NCBI GenBank assembly: GCA_964016885.1
Contig: OZ024744.1
Location: forward strand, 21,769,798-21,833,797
DNA from: Eledone cirrhosa
Taxonomy: Eukaryota > Mollusca > Cephalopoda > Octopoda > Eledonidae
Length of the DNA stretch: 64,000 nucleotides
Direction: 5' to 3'
Shown here: positions 1-14,720 of the stretch, one piece after another
Position numbering within the stretch: position 1 is the stretch's first letter
Layout: each line of letters opens with the position of its first letter
Made by a program: the position numbers and the translations under genes
Notes under the pieces: generated by a model
What the model was told of the DNA's origin: nothing
Databases searched by the model: none
Seen by the model: the letters and a program-made list of their open reading frames with translations, nothing else

Positions 1-3000
1 GCAACAACAGCTATGACATCTTCAGACAGAATAGGTGACAGGCACAACAGCTATGACATCTTCAGACAGTTAGAAGAGGTGACAGCAACAACAGCTATGA
101 CATCTTCAGACAGAAGAGGTGACAGCCATCACAGCTATGAGATGTTCAGACAGTTAGAAGAGGTGACAGGCACAACAGCTATGACATCTTCAGACAGTTA
201 GAAGAGGTGACAGCCACAACAGCTATGACATCTTTAGACAGTTAGAAGAGGTGACAGGAACAACAGCTATGACATCTTCAGACAGTTCGAAGAGGTGACT
301 GGCACAACAGCTATGACATCTTCAGACAGTTAGAAGAGGTGACAGCCACAACAGCTATGACATCTTTAGACAGTTAGAAGAGGTGACAGCCAAAACAGCT
401 ATGACATCTTCAGACAGTTAGAAGAGGTGACAGGAACAACAGCTATGAGATATTCAGACAGTTAGAAGAGGTGACAGGAACAACAGCTATGACATCTACA
501 GACAGTTAGGAGAGGTGACAGCCACAACAGCTATGACATCTTCAGACAGAAGAGGTGACAGCCACAAAAGCTATGACATCTTCAGACAGTTAGAAGAGGT
601 GACAGGCGCAACAGCTATGACATCTTTAGACAGTTAGAAGAGGTGACAGCCACCAAAGCTATGAGATATTCAGACAGTTAGAAGAGGTGACAGGCACAAC
701 AACTATGACATCTTCAGACAGTTAGAAGAGGTGACAGGCACAACAGCTATGACATCTTTAGACAGTTAGAAGAGGTTACAGGAACAACAGCTATGACATC
801 TTCAGAAAGAAGAGGTGACAGGCACAACAGCTATGACATCTTCAGACAGTTATAAGATGTGACAGCCACAACAGCTATGACATATTCAGACAGAAGAGGT
901 GACAGGCACATCAGCTATGACATCTACAGACAGAAGAGGTGAGAGCCACAACAGCTATGACATCTTCAGACAATTAGTAGAGGTGACAGCAACAACAGCT
1001 ATGACATCTTCAGACAGTTAGAAGAGGTGACAGCCACAACAGCTATGAGATCTTCAGACAGAAGAGGTGACAGCCACAAAAGCTATGACATCTTCAGAGA
1101 GAAGAGGTGACAGGCACAACAGCTATAACATCTACAGACAGAAGAGGAGACAGCCACAACAGCTATGACATATTCAGACAGTTAAAGGAGGTGACAGCCA
1201 CAACAGCTATGACATCTTCAGACAGTTAGAAGAGGTGACAGCCACAACAGCTATGACATCTTTAGACAGTTAGAAGAGGTGACAGCCAAAACAGCTATGA
1301 CATCTTTAGACAGTTAGAAGAGGTGACAGCCAGAACAATTATGACATCTTTAGACAGTTAGAAGAGGTGACAGGCACAACAGCTATGACATCTTCAGACA
1401 GAAGAGGTGACAGCCACCACAGCTATGAGATATTCAGACAGTTAGAAGAGGTGACAGGCACAACAGCTATGACATCTTCAGACAGTTAGGAGAGGTGACA
1501 GCCACAACAGCTATGACATCTTCAGACAGTTAGAAGAGGTGACTGGCACAGCAGCTATGACATCTTCAGACAGTTAGAAGAGGTGACAGGCACAACAGCT
1601 ATGACATCTTCAGACAGTTAGAAGAGGTGACAGCAACAACAGTTATGACATCTTCAGACAGTTAGAAGAGGTGACAGCCACAACAGCTATGACATCTTTA
1701 GACAGTTAGAAGAGGTGACAGCCAAAACAGCTATGACATCTTTAGACAGTTAGAAGAGGTGACAGCCAGAACAACTATGACATCTTTAGACAGTTAGAAG
1801 AGGTGACATGCACAACAGCTATGACATCTTCAGACAGTTAGAAGAGGTGACAGCCACAACAGCTATGACATCTTCAGACAGAAGATGTGACAGGCACATC
1901 AGCTATGACATCTACAGACAGAAGAGGTGACAGCCACAACAGCTATGACATATTCAGAGAGTTAGAAGAGGTGACAGCAACAACAGCTATGACATCTTCA
2001 GACAGTTAGAAGAGGTGACAGGCACAACAGCCATGACATCTTTAGACAGTTAGAAGAGGTGACAGGAACAACAGCTATGACGTCTTCAGACAGTTAGAAG
2101 AGGTGACAGGCACAACAGCTATGACATCTTCAGACAGTTAGAAGAGGTGACAGCAACAACAGCTATGACATCTTCAGACAGAAGAGGTGACAGCCACAAA
2201 AGCTATGACATCTTCAGACAGTTAGAAGAGGTGACAGGCACAACAGCTATGACATCTTTAGACAGTTAGAAGAGGTGACAGCCACCACAGCTATGAGATA
2301 TTCAGACAGTTAGAAGAGGTGACAGGCACAACAGCTATGACATCTTCAGACAGTTAGAAGAGGTTACAGGAACAACAGCTATGACATCTTCAGAAAGTAG
2401 AGGTGACAGGCACAACAGCTATGACATCTACAGACAGAAGAGGTGACAGCCACAACAGCTATGGCATATTCAGACAGTTAGAAGAGGTGACAGCCGAAAC
2501 AGCTATGACATCTTCAGACAGTTATAAGATGTGACAGCCACAACAGCTATGACATCTTCAGACAATTAGAAGAGGTGACAGCAACAACAGCTATGACATC
2601 TTCAGACAGTTAGAAGAGGTGACAGCCACAACAGCTATGACGTCTTTAGACAGTTAGAAGAGGTGACCGTAACAACAGCTATGACATCTTCAGAAGTTAG
2701 AAGAGGTAACAGGCACAACAGCTATGACATCTTCAGACAGTTAGAAGAGGTGACAGCAACAACAGCTATGACATCTTCAGACAGAAGAGGTGACAGGCAC
2801 ATCAGCTATGACATCTACAGACAGAAGAGGTGACAGCCACAACAGCTATGACATCTTCAGACAATTAGAAGAGGTGACAGCAACAACAGCTATGACATCT
2901 TCAGACAGTTAGAAGAGGTGACAGCCACAACAGCTATGACGTCTTTAGACAGTTAGAAGAGGTGATCGTAACAACAGCTATGACATCTTCAGAAGTTAGA

Positions 3001-5711
3001 AGAGGTAACAGGCACAACAGCTATGACATCTTCAGACAGTTAGAAGAGGTGACAGCAACAACAGCTATGACATCTTCAGACAGAATAGGTGACAGGCACA
3101 ACAGCTATGACATCTTCAGACAGTTAGAAGAGGTGACAGCAACAACAGCTATGACATCTTCAGACAGAAGAGGTGACAGCCATCACAGCTATGAGATGTT
3201 CAGACAGTTAGAAGAGGTGACAGGCACAACAGCTATGACATCTTCAGACAGTTAGAAGAGGTGACAGCCACAACAGCTATGACATCTTTAGACAGTTAGA
3301 AGAGGTGACAGGAACAACAGCTATGACATCTTCAGACAGTTCGAAGAGGTGACTGGCACAACAGCTATGACATCTTCAGACAGTTAGAAGAGGTGACAGC
3401 CACAACAGCTATGACATCTTTAGACAGTTAGAAGAGGTGACAGCCAAAACAGCTATGACATCTTCAGACAGTTAGAAGAGGTGACAGCCACCACAGCTAT
3501 GAGATATTCAGACAGTTAGAAGAGGTGACAGGCACATCACCTATGACATCTACAGACAGAAGAGGTGACAGCCACAACAGCTATGACATCTTCAGACAGT
3601 TAGAAGAGGTGACAGCAACAACAGCTATGACATCTTCAGACAGTTAGAAGAGGTGACAGGCACAACAGCCATGACATCTTTAGACAGTTAGAAGAGGTGA
3701 CAGGAACAACAGCTATGGCGTCTTCAGACAGTTAGAAGAGGTGACAGGCACAACAGCTATGACATCTTCAGACAGAAGAGGTGACAGCCACAAAAGCTAT
3801 GACATCTTCAGACAGTTAAAAGAGGTGACAGGCGCAACAGCTATGACATCTTTAGACAGTTAGAAGAGGTGACAGCCACCAAAGCTATGATATATTCAGA
3901 CAGTTAGAAGAGGTGACAGGCACAACAGCTATGACATCTTCAGACAGTTAGAAGAGGTGACAGGCACAACAGCTATGACATCTTTAGACAGTTAGAAGAG
4001 GTTACAGGAACAACAGCTATGACATCTTCAGAAAGAAGAGGTGACAGGCACAACAGCTATGACATCTACAGACAGAAGAGGTGACAGCCACAACAGCTAT
4101 GACATCTTCAGACAGTTATAAGATGTGACAGCCACAACAGCTATGACATATTCAGACAGAAGAGGTGACAGGCACATCAGCTATGACATCTACAGACAGA
4201 AGAGGTGACAGCCACAACAGCTATGACATCTTCAGACAATTAGTAGAGGTGACAGCAACAACAGTTATGACCTCTTCAGACAGTTAGAAGAGGTGACAGC
4301 CACAACAGCTATGACGTCTTTAGACAGTTAGAAGAGGTGACAGTAACAACAGCTATGACACCTTCAGAAGTTAGAAGAGGTAACAGGCACAACAGCTATG
4401 ACATCTTCAGACAGTTAGAAGAGGTGACAGCAACAACAGCAATGACATCTTCAGACAGTTAGAAGAGCTGACAGGCACAACAGCTATGACATATTTAGAC
4501 AGTTAGAAGAGGTGACAGCCACAACAGCTATGACATATTCAGACAGTTAGAAGAGGTGACATCACAATAGCTATGACATCTTCAGACAGTTAGAAGAGGT
4601 GACGGCAACAACAGCTATGAGATCTTCAGACAGAAGAGGTGACAGCGACAACAGCTATGACATCTTCAGAGAGAAGAGGTGACAGGCACAACAGCTATGA
4701 CATCTACAGAGAGAAGAGGTGACAGGCACAACAGCTATGACATCTTCAGAGAGAAGAGGTGACAGGCACAACAGCTATGACATCTACAGACAGAAGAGGT
4801 GACAGCCACAACTGCTATGACATCTTCAGACAGTTATAAGATGTGACAGCCACAACAGCTATGACATATTCAGACAGAAGAGGTGACATGCACAACAGCT
4901 ATGATATCTTCAGACAGTTAGAAGAGGTAACAGCAACAACAGCTATGACATCTTCAGACAGTTAGAAGAGGTAACAGCAACAACAGCTATGACATCTTCA
5001 GACAGTTAGAAGAGGTGACAGGCACAACAGCTATGACATCTTTAGACAGTTGGAAGAGGTGACAGCCACAACAGCTATGACATCTTCAGACAGTTAGAAG
5101 AGGTGACAGACACAACAGCTATGACATCTTCAGACAGTTAGAAGAGGTGACAGGAACAACAGCTATGACGTCTTCAGACAGTTAGAAGAGGTGACAGGCA
5201 CAACAGCTATGTCATCTTCAGACAGTTAGAAGAGGTGACAGCAACAACAGCTATGACATCTTTAGACAGTTAGAAGCGGTGACAGCCACAACAGCTATGA
5301 CATATTCAGACAGTTATAAGAGGTGACGGCAACAACAGCTATGAGATCTTCAGACTGAAGAGGTGACAGCCACAACAGCTATGACATCTTCAGACAAAAG
5401 AGGTGACAGGCACAACAGCTATGAGATTTTCAGACAGAAGAGGTGACAGCCACAACAGCTATGACATCTCCAGACAGTTAGAAGAGGTGACAGCCACAAC
5501 AGCTATGACATCTTCAGATAGAAGAGGTGACAGGCACAACAGCTATGACATCTTCAGGCATTTAGAAGGGGTGACAGCCTCAACAGCTATGACATCTTTA
5601 GACAGTTAGAAGAGGTGACAGCCACAACAGCTATGACATCTTCAGACAGTTAGAAGAGGTGACAGCCACAACAGCTATGACATATTTAGACAGTTAGAAG
5701 AGGTGACAGGA
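1..5711 (+). repeat. Region 1: heterogeneous left segment with loose ~3 kb HOR
   Basis: Monomers here vary more than elsewhere, with many one-off changes (AGTTCGAAG at 283, GACCGT near 2667, GATCGT near 2965, CACCAAAG at 651). Bases 1-432 recur at 3055-3486 (offset 3,054) including the rare TTCGAAG. Bases about 541-1,000 recur at 3,767-4,266, with offset 3,226 rising to 3,266 after one extra 40-mer. A shorter repeat links about 1,200-1,370 with 1,636-1,806 (offset 436), and another links about 2,549-2,700 with 2,848-2,999 (offset 299). No gene or non-repeat sequence is present. Confidence 0.85.
2962..3255 (+). other. Non-coding open stretch (97 codons), repeat-derived
   Basis: Opens at a GTG-like or ATG position within the repeat and stays open because 43-, 40- and 44-bp monomers alternate here so that frame is kept. 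It ends at the TAG inside a TTAG of a 44-mer. The peptide is just the repeat (motifs such as SYDIFRQLEEVT and TTAMTSSD). It has no signal peptide, membrane segment or known domain. I do not regard it as a gene; about thirty similar stretches of 62-97 codons have the same cause. Confidence 0.8.
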
Positions 5712-7212
5712 ACAACAGCTATGACATCTTCAGACAGTTAGAAGAGGTGACAGGCACAACAGCTATGACATCTTCAGACAGAAGAGGTGACAGCCACAAC
5801 AGCTATGACATCTTTAGGCAGTTAGAAGAGGTGACAGCCATGACAGCTATGAGATATTCAGACAGTTAGAAGAGGTAACAGGCACAACAGCTATGACATC
5901 TTCAAACAGTTAGAAGAGGTGACAGCCACAACAGCTATGACATCTTTAGACAGTTAGAAGAGGTGACAGGAACAACAGCTATGACATCTTCAAACAGTTA
6001 GAAGAGGTGACAGGCACAACAGCTATGACATCTTCAGACAGTTAGAAGAGGTGACAGGCACAACAGCTATGACATCTTCAGACAGTTAGAAGAGGTGACA
6101 GCAACAACAGTTATGACATCTTCAGACAGTTAGAAGAGGTGACAGCCACAACAGCTGTGACGTCTTTAGACAGTTAGAAGAGGTGACAGTAACAACAGCT
6201 ATGACATCTTCAGAAGTTAGAAGAGGTAACAGGCACAGCAGCTATGACATCTTCAGACAGTTAGAAGAGGTGACAGCCACAACAGCTATGACATCTTCAG
6301 ACAGAAGAGGTGAGAGCCACAGCAACTATGACATCTTCAGACAGTTAGAAGAGCTGACATGCACAACAGCTATGACATCTTTAGACAGTTAGAAGAGGTG
6401 ACAGCCACAACAGCTATGACATATTCAGACAGTTAGAAGAGGTGACAGGCACAACAGCTATGACATCTTCAGACAGTTAGAAGAGGTGAGCGCAACAACA
6501 GCTATGAGGTCTTCAGACAGAAGAGGTGACAGCCACAACAGCTATGACATCTTCAGAGACAAGAGGTGACAGTCACAACAGCTATGACATCTACAGACAG
6601 AAGAGGTGACAGCCACAACAGCTATGACATATTCAGACAGAAGAGGTGACAGGCACAACAGCTATGACATCTTCAGACAGTTAGAAGAGGTGACAACCAC
6701 AACAGCTATGACATATTCAGACAGTTAGAAGAGGTGACAGGCACAACAGCTATGACATCTTTAGACAGTTGGAAGAGGTGACAGCCACAACAGCTATGAC
6801 ATCTTCAGACAGTTAGAAGAGGTGACAGCCACAACAGCTATGACATCTTCAGACAGTTAGAAGAGGTGACAGGCACAACAGCTATGACGTCTTCAGGCAG
6901 TTAGAAGAGGTGACAGGCACAACAGCTATGTCATCTTCAGACAGTTAGAAGAGGTGACAGCAACAACAGCTATGACATCTTTAGACAGTTAGAAGCGGTG
7001 AGAGCCACAACAGCTATGACATATTCAGACAGTTAGAAGAGGTGACGGCAACAACAGCTATGAGATCTTCAGACTGAAGAGGTGACAGCCACAAGAGCTA
7101 TGACATCTTCAGACAAAAGAGGTGACAGGCACAACAGCTATGAGATCTTCAGACAGAAGAGGTGACAGCCACAACAGCTATGACATCTTCAGACAGAAGA
7201 GGTGACAGCCAC
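5712..7212 (+). repeat. 1.5-kb block, left copy (partner at 14,721-16,221)
   Basis: This block recurs 9,009 bp to the right. Shared rare variants prove the match: TTTAGGCAG (5813 and 14822), GGCACAGCAGC in the 43-mer, GTGAGCGCAAC (6486 and 15495) and GAAGCGGTGAGAG. Outside the block the two sites carry different monomers. Confidence 0.88.
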
Positions 7213-9894
7213 CACAGCTATGAGATATTCAGACAGTTAGAAGAGGTGACAGGCACAACAGCTATGACATCTTCAGACAGTTAGAAGAGGTGACAGCCGC
7301 AACAGCTATGACATCTTTAGACATTTAGAAGAGGTTACAGGAACAACAGCTATGACATCTTCAGAAAGAAGAGGTGACAGGCACAACAGCTATGACATCT
7401 ACAGACAGAAGAGGTGACAGCCACAACAGCTATGTCATATTCAGACAGTTAGAAGAGGTGACAGCCACAACAGCTATGACATCTTCAGACAGTTATAAGA
7501 TGTGACAGCCACAACAGCTATGACATATACAGACAGAAGAGGTGACAGGCACATCAGCTATGACATCTACAGACAGAAGAGGTGACAGCCACAACAGCTA
7601 TGACATCTTCAGACAATTAGAAGAGGTGACAGCAACAACAGCTATGACATCTTCAGACAGTTAGAAGAGGTGACAGCCACAACAGCTATGACGTCTTTAG
7701 ACAGTTAGAAGAGGTGACAGTAACAACAGCTATGACATCTTCAGAAGTTAGAAGAGGTAACAGGCACAACAGCTATGACATCTTCAGACAGTTAGAAGAG
7801 GTGACAGCAACAACAGCTATGACATCTTCAGACAGAAGAGGTGACAGCCACAACAACTATGACATCTTCAAACAGTTAGAAGAGCTGACAGGCACAACAG
7901 CTATGACATCTTTAGACAGTTAGAAGAGGTGACAGCCACAACAGCTATGACATATTCAGACAGTTAGAAGAGGTAACAGCAACAACAGCTATGACATCTT
8001 CAGACAGTTAGAAGAGGTGACAGCAACAACAGCTATGACATCTTCAGACAGTTAGAAGAGGTGACAGCCACAACAGCTATGACATCTTCAGACAGTTAGA
8101 AGAGGTGACAGCCACAACAGCTATGATATCTTCAGACAGTTAGAAGAGGTGACAGCAACAACAGCTATGACATCTTTAGACAGTTGGAAGAGGTGACAGC
8201 CACAACAGCTATGACATCTTCAGACAGTTAGAAGAGGTGACAGGAACAACAGCTATGACGTCTTTAGACAGTTAGAAGAGGTGACAACAACAACAGCTAT
8301 GTCATCTTCAGACAGTTAGAAGAGGTGACAGCAACAACAGCTATGACATCTTTAGACAGTTAGAAGCGGTGACAGCCACAACCGCTATGACATATTCAGA
8401 CAGTTAGAAGAGGTGACGGCAACCACAGCTATGAGATCTTCAGACTGAAGAGGTGGCAGCCACAACAGCTATGACATCTTTAGACAAAAGAGGTGACAGG
8501 CGCAACAGCTATGACATCTTCAGACAGTTAGAAGAGGTGACAGACACAACAGCTATGACATCTTCAGACAGTTAGAAGAGGTGACAGGCACAACAGCTAT
8601 GACATCTTCAGACAGTTAGAAGAGGTGACAGGCACAACAGCTATGACATATTTAGACAGTTGGAAGAGGTGACAGCCACAACAGCTATGACATCTTCAGA
8701 CAGTTAGAAGAGGTGACAGCCACAACAGTCATGACATCTCCAGACAGTTAGAAGAGGTGACAGCCACAACAGCTATGACATCTTCAGACAGAAGAGGTGA
8801 CAGGCACAACAGCTATGACATCTCCAGACATTTAGAAGAGTTGACAGCCACAACAGCTATGACATCTTCAGACAGAAGAGGTGACAGGCACAACAGCTAT
8901 GACATCTTCAGACAGTTAGAAGGGGTGACAGCCTCAACAGCTATGACATCTTTAGACAGTTAGAAGAGGTGACAGCCACCACAGATATGAGATATTCAGA
9001 CAGTTAGAAGAGGTGACAGTAACAACAGCTATGACATCTTCAGACAGTTATAAGATGTGACAGCCACAACAGCTATGACATATTCAGACAGAAGAGGTGA
9101 CAGGCACATCAGCTATGACATCTACAGACAGAAGAGATGACAGCCACAACAGCTATGACATCTTCAGACAATTAGAAGAGGTGACAGCAACAACATCTAT
9201 GACATCTTCAGACAGTTAGAAGAGGTGACAGCCACAACAGCTATGACGTCTTTAGACAGTTAGAAGAGGTGACAGTAACAACAGCTATGACATCTTCAGA
9301 AGTTAGAAGAGGTAACAGGCACAACAGCTATGACATCTTCAGACAGTTAGAAGAGGTGACAGCAACAACAGCTATGACATCTTCAGACAGAAGAGGTGAC
9401 AGCCACAACAACTATGACATCTTCAGACAGTTAGAAGAGCTGACAGGCACAACAGCTATGACATCTTTAGACAGTTAGAAGAGGTGACAGCCACCACAGC
9501 TATGACATATTCAGACAGTTAGAAGAGGTAACAGCAACAACAGCTATGACATCTTCAGACAGTTAGAAGAGGTGACAGGCACAACAGCTATGACATCTTC
9601 AGACAGAAGAGGTGACAGCCACAACAGCTATGTCATATTCAGACAGTTAGAAGAGGTGACAGCCACCACAGCTATGACATATTCGGACAGTTAGAAGAGG
9701 TAACAGCAACAACAGCTATGACATCTTCAGACAGTTAGAAGAGGTGACAGGCACAACAGCTGTGACATCTTCAGACAGAAGAGGTGACAGCCACAACAGC
9801 TATGTCATATTCAGACAGTTAGAAGAGGTGACAGCCACAACAGCTATGACATCTTCAGACAGTTAGAAGAGGTGACAGGCACAACAGCTATGAC
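6889..9894 (+). repeat. Region 2 HOR, copy 1 (3,006 bp)
   Basis: The unit is defined from one GTCTTCAGGCAG tag (6889) to the next (9895). It contains 43-mers at 7740 and 9295. Relative to the next copy it has three additional 44-mers near 8.0-8.15 kb, where the alignment offset changes from 3,138 to 3,006. Confidence 0.85.
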
Positions 9895-12812
9895 GTCTTC
9901 AGGCAGTTAGAAGAGGTGACAGGCACAACAGCTATGTCATCTTCAGACAGTTAGAAGAGGTGACAGCAACAACAGCTATGACATCTTTAGACAGTTAGAA
10001 GCGGTGAGAGCCACAACAGCTATGACATATTCAGACAGTTAGAAGAGGTGACGGCAACAACAGCTATGAGATCTTCAGACTGAAGAGGTGACAGCCACAA
10101 GAGCTATGACATCTTCAGACAAAAGAGGTGACAGGCACAACAGCTATGAGATCTTCAGACAGAAGAGGTGACAGCCACAACAGCTATGACATCTTCAGAC
10201 AGAAGAGGTGACAGCCACAAAAGCTATGACATCTTCAGACAGTTAGAAGAGGTGACAGGCACAACAGCTATGACATCTTTAGACAGTTAGAAGAGGTGAC
10301 AGCCACCACAGCTATGAGATATTCAGAGAGTTAGAAGAGGTGACAGGCACAACAGCTATGACATCTTCAGACAGTTAGAAGAGGTGACAGGCACAACAGC
10401 TATGACATCTTCAGACAGTTAGAAGAGGTGACAGCCGCAACAGCTATGACATCTTTAGACATTTAGAAGAGGTTACAGGAACAACAGCTATGACATCTTC
10501 AGAAAGAAGAGGTGACAGGCACAACAGCTATGACATCTACAGACAGAAGAGGTGACAGCCACAACAGCTATGTCATATTCAGACAGTTAGAAGAGGTGAC
10601 AGCCACAACAGCTATGACATCTTCAGACAGTTATAAGATGTGACAGCCACAACAGCTATGACATATACAGACAGAAGAGGTGACAGGCACATCAGCTATG
10701 ACATCTACAGACAGAAGAGGTGACAGCCACAACAGCTATGACATCTTCAGACAATTAGAAGAGGTGACAGCAACAACAGCTATGACATCTTCAGACAGTT
10801 AGAAGAGGTGACAGCCACAACAGCTATGACGTCTTTAGACAGTTAGAAGAGGTGACAGTAACAACAGCTATGACATCTTCAGAAGTTAGAAGAGGTAACA
10901 GGCACAACAGCTATGACATCTTCAGACAGTTAGAAGAGGTGACAGCAACAACAGCTATGACATCTTCAGACAGAAGAGGTGACAGCCACAACAACTATGA
11001 CATCTTCAAACAGTTAGAAGAGCTGACAGGCACAACAGCTATGACATCTTTAGACAGTTAGAAGAGGTGACAGCCACAACAGCTATGACATATTCAGACA
11101 GTTAGAAGAGGTAACAGCAACAACAGCTATGACATCTTCAGACAGTTAGAAGAGGTAACAGCAACAACAGCTATGACATCTTTAGACAGTTGGAAGAGGT
11201 GACAGCCACAACAGCTATGACATCTTCAGACAGTTAGAAGAGGTGACAGGAACAACAGCTATGACGTCTTTAGACAGTTAGAAGAGGTGACAACAACAAC
11301 AGCTATGTCATCTTCAGACAGTTAGAAGAGGTGACAGCAACAACAGCTATGACATCTTTAGACAGTTAGAAGCGGTGACAGCCACAACCGCTATGACATA
11401 TTCAGACAGTTAGAAGAGGTGACGGCAACCACAGCTATGAGATCTTCAGACTGAAGAGGTGGCAGCCACAACAGCTATGACATCTTTAGACAAAAGAGGT
11501 GACAGGCGCAACAGCTATGACATCTTCAGACAGTTAGAAGAGGTGACAGACACAACAGCTATGACATCTTCAGACAGTTAGAAGAGGTGACAGGCACAAC
11601 AGCTATGACATCTTCAGACAGTTAGAAGAGGTGACAGGCACAACAGCTATGACATATTTAGACAGTTGGAAGAGGTGACAGCCACAACAGCTATGACATC
11701 TTCAGACAGTTAGAAGAGGTGACAGCCACAACAGTCATGACATCTCCAGACAGTTAGAAGAGGTGACAGCCACAACAGTCATGACATCTCCAGACAGTTA
11801 GAAGAGGTGACAGCCACAACAGCTATGACATCTTCAGACAGTTAGAAGAGGTGACAGCCACAACAGCTATGACATCTTCAGACAGAAGAGGTGACAGGCA
11901 CAACAGCTATGACATCTCCAGACATTTAGAAGAGTTGACAGCCACAACAGCTATGACATCTTCAGACAGAAGAGGTGACAGGCACAACAGCTATGACTTT
12001 TTCAGACAGTTAGAAGGGGTGACAGCCTCAACAGCTATGACATCTTTAGACAGTTAGAAGAGGTGACAGCCACCACAGATATGACATCTTCAGACAGTTA
12101 TAATATGTGACAGCCACAACAGCTATGACATATTCAGACAGAAGAGGTGACAGGCACATCAGCTATGACATCTACAGACAGAAGGGTTGACAGCCACAAC
12201 AGCTATGACATCTTCAGACAATTAGAAGAGGTGACAGCAACATCATCTATGACATCTTCAGACAGTTAGAAGAGGTGACAGCCACAACAGCTATGACGTC
12301 TTTAGACAGTTAGAAGAGGTGACAGTAACAACAGCTATGACATCTTCAGAAGTTAGAAGAGGTAACAGGCACAACAGCTATGACATCTTCAGACAGTTAG
12401 AAGAGGTGACAGCAACAACAGCTATGACATCTTCAGACAGAAGAGGTGACAGCCACAACAACTATGACATCTTCAGACAGTTAGAAGAGCTGACAGGCAC
12501 AACAGCTATGACATCTTCAGACAGAAGAGGTGACAGCCACAACAGCTATGTCATATTCAGACAGTTAGAAGAGGTGACAGCCACCACAGCTATGACATAT
12601 TCAGACAGTTAGAAGAGGTAACAGCAACAACAGCTATGACATCTTCAGACAGTTAGAAGAGGTGACAGGCACAACAGCTATGACATCTTCAGACAGAAGA
12701 GGTGACAGCCACAACAGCTATGTCATATTCAGACAGTTAGAAGAGGTGACAGCCACAACAGCTATGACATCTTCAGACAGTTAGAAGAGGTGACAGGCAC
12801 AACAGCTATGAC
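9895..12812 (+). repeat. Region 2 HOR, copy 2 (2,918 bp)
   Basis: This copy follows directly on copy 1 and ends at the next GTCTTCAGGCAG tag (12813). It holds 43-mers at 10878 and 12345. A monomer with CAGTCATGACATCTCC occurs twice in a row here (about 11,732 and 11,776) but once at the matching place in copy 1, which is a one-monomer expansion. Confidence 0.85.
12319..12612 (+). other. Non-coding open stretch (97 codons), repeat-derived
   Basis: Starts at GTG and spans a 43-mer, 44-mers and 40-mers whose lengths happen to preserve frame, then stops at TTAG. It translates to the same repeat peptide as other open stretches. Its partners in other HOR copies are closed after 69 codons, so the frame is not conserved between otherwise close copies. 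Confidence 0.8.
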
Positions 12813-14720
12813 GTCTTCAGGCAGTTAGAAGAGGTGACAGGCACAACAGCTATGTCATCTTCAGACAGTTAGAAGAGGTGACAGCAACAACAGCTATGAC
12901 ATCTTTAGACAGTTAGAAGCGGTGAGAGCCACAACAGCTATGACATATTCAGACAGTTAGAAGAGGTGACGGCAACAACAGCTATGAGATCTTCAGACTA
13001 AAGAGGTGACAGCCACAAGAGCTATGACATCTTCAGACAAAAGAGGTGACAGGCACAACAGCTATGAGATCTTCAGACAGAAGAGGTGACAGCCACAACA
13101 GCTATGACATCTTCAGACAGAAGAGGTGACAGCCACAAAAGCTATGACATCTTCAGACAGTTAGAAGAGGTGACAGGCACAACAGCTATGACATCTTTAG
13201 ACAGTTAGAAGAGGTGACAGCCACCACAGCTATGAGATATTCAGACAGTTAGAAGAGGTGACAGGCACAACAGCTATGACATCTTCAGACAGTTAGAAGA
13301 GGTGACAGCCGCAACAGCTATGACATCTTTAGACATTTAGAAGAGGTTACAGGAACAACAGCTATGACATCTTCAGAAAGAAGAGGTGACAGGCACAACA
13401 GCTATGACATCTACAGACAGAAGAGGTGACAGCCACAACAGCTATGTCATATTCAGACAGTTAGAAGAGGTGACAGCCACAACAGCTATGACATCTTCAG
13501 ACAGTTATAAGATGTGACAGCCACAACAGCTATGACATATACAGACAGAAGAGGTGACAGGCACATCAGCTATGACATCTACAGACAGAAGAGGTGACAG
13601 CCACAACAGCTATGACATCTTCAGACAATTAGAAGAGGTGACAGCAACAACAGCTATGACATCTTCAGACAGTTAGAAGAGGGGACAGCCACAACAGCTA
13701 TGACGTCTTTAGACAGTTAGAAGAGGTGACAGTAACAACAGCTATGACATCTTCAGAAGTTAGAAGAGGTAACAGGCACAACAGGTATGACATCTTCAGA
13801 CAGTTAGAAGAGGTGACAGCAACAACAGCTATGACATCTTCAGACAGAAGAGGTGACAGCCACAACAACTATGACATCTTCAAACAGTTAGAAGAGCTGA
13901 CAGGCACAACAGCTATGACATCTTTAGACAGTTAGAAGAGGTGACAGCCACAACAGCTATGACATATTCAGACAGTTAGAAGAGGTAACAGCAACAACAG
14001 CTATGACATCTTCAGACAGTTAGAAGAGGTGACAGCAACAACAGCTATGACATCTTTAGACATTTAGAAGAGGTTACAGGAACAACAGCTATGACATCTT
14101 CAGAAAGAAGAGGTGACAGGCACAACAGCTATGACATCTACAGACAGAAGAGGTGACAGCCACAACAGCTATGTCATATTCAGACAGTTAGAAGAGGTGA
14201 CAGCCACAACAGCTATGACATCTTCAGACAGTTATAAGATGTGACAGCCACAACAGCTATGACATATACAGACAGAAGAGGTGACAGGCACATCAGCTAT
14301 GACATCTACAGACAGAAGAGGTGACAGCCACAACAGCTATGACATCTTCAGACAATTAGAAGAGGTGACAGCAACAACAGCTATGACATCTTCAGACAGT
14401 TAGAAGAGGTGACAGCCACAACAGCTATGACGTCTTTAGACAGTTAGAAGAGGTGACAGTAACAACAGCTATGACATCTTCAGAAGTTAGAAGAGGTAAC
14501 AGGCACAACAGCTATGACATCTTCAGACAGTTAGAAGAGGTGACAGCAACAACAGCTATGACATCTTCAGACAGAAGAGGTGACAGCCACAACAACTATG
14601 ACATCTTCAAACAGTTAGAAGAGCTGACAGGCACAACAGCTATGACATCATTAGACAGTTAGAAGAGGTGACAGCCACAACAGCTATGACATATTCAGAC
14701 AGTTAGAAGAGGTAACAGCA
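12813..14720 (+). repeat. Region 2 HOR, copy 3 (incomplete) with 727-bp tandem duplication
   Basis: It starts like copies 1 and 2, but the stretch from CATTTAGAAGAGGTTACAGG at 13334 is repeated from 14061, exactly 727 bp later, so 43-mers fall at 13752 and 14479. The second 727-bp copy stays alike until about 14,760. The segment about 13,610-14,659 recurs at 16,359-17,408 (offset 2,749). Confidence 0.83.

Noticed and set aside
12280..12310. CRE-like regulatory site (TGACGTC)
   Set aside because: It matches seven of eight bases of a CRE but occurs only as a repeat variant of TGACATC at many HOR positions, with no gene nearby.
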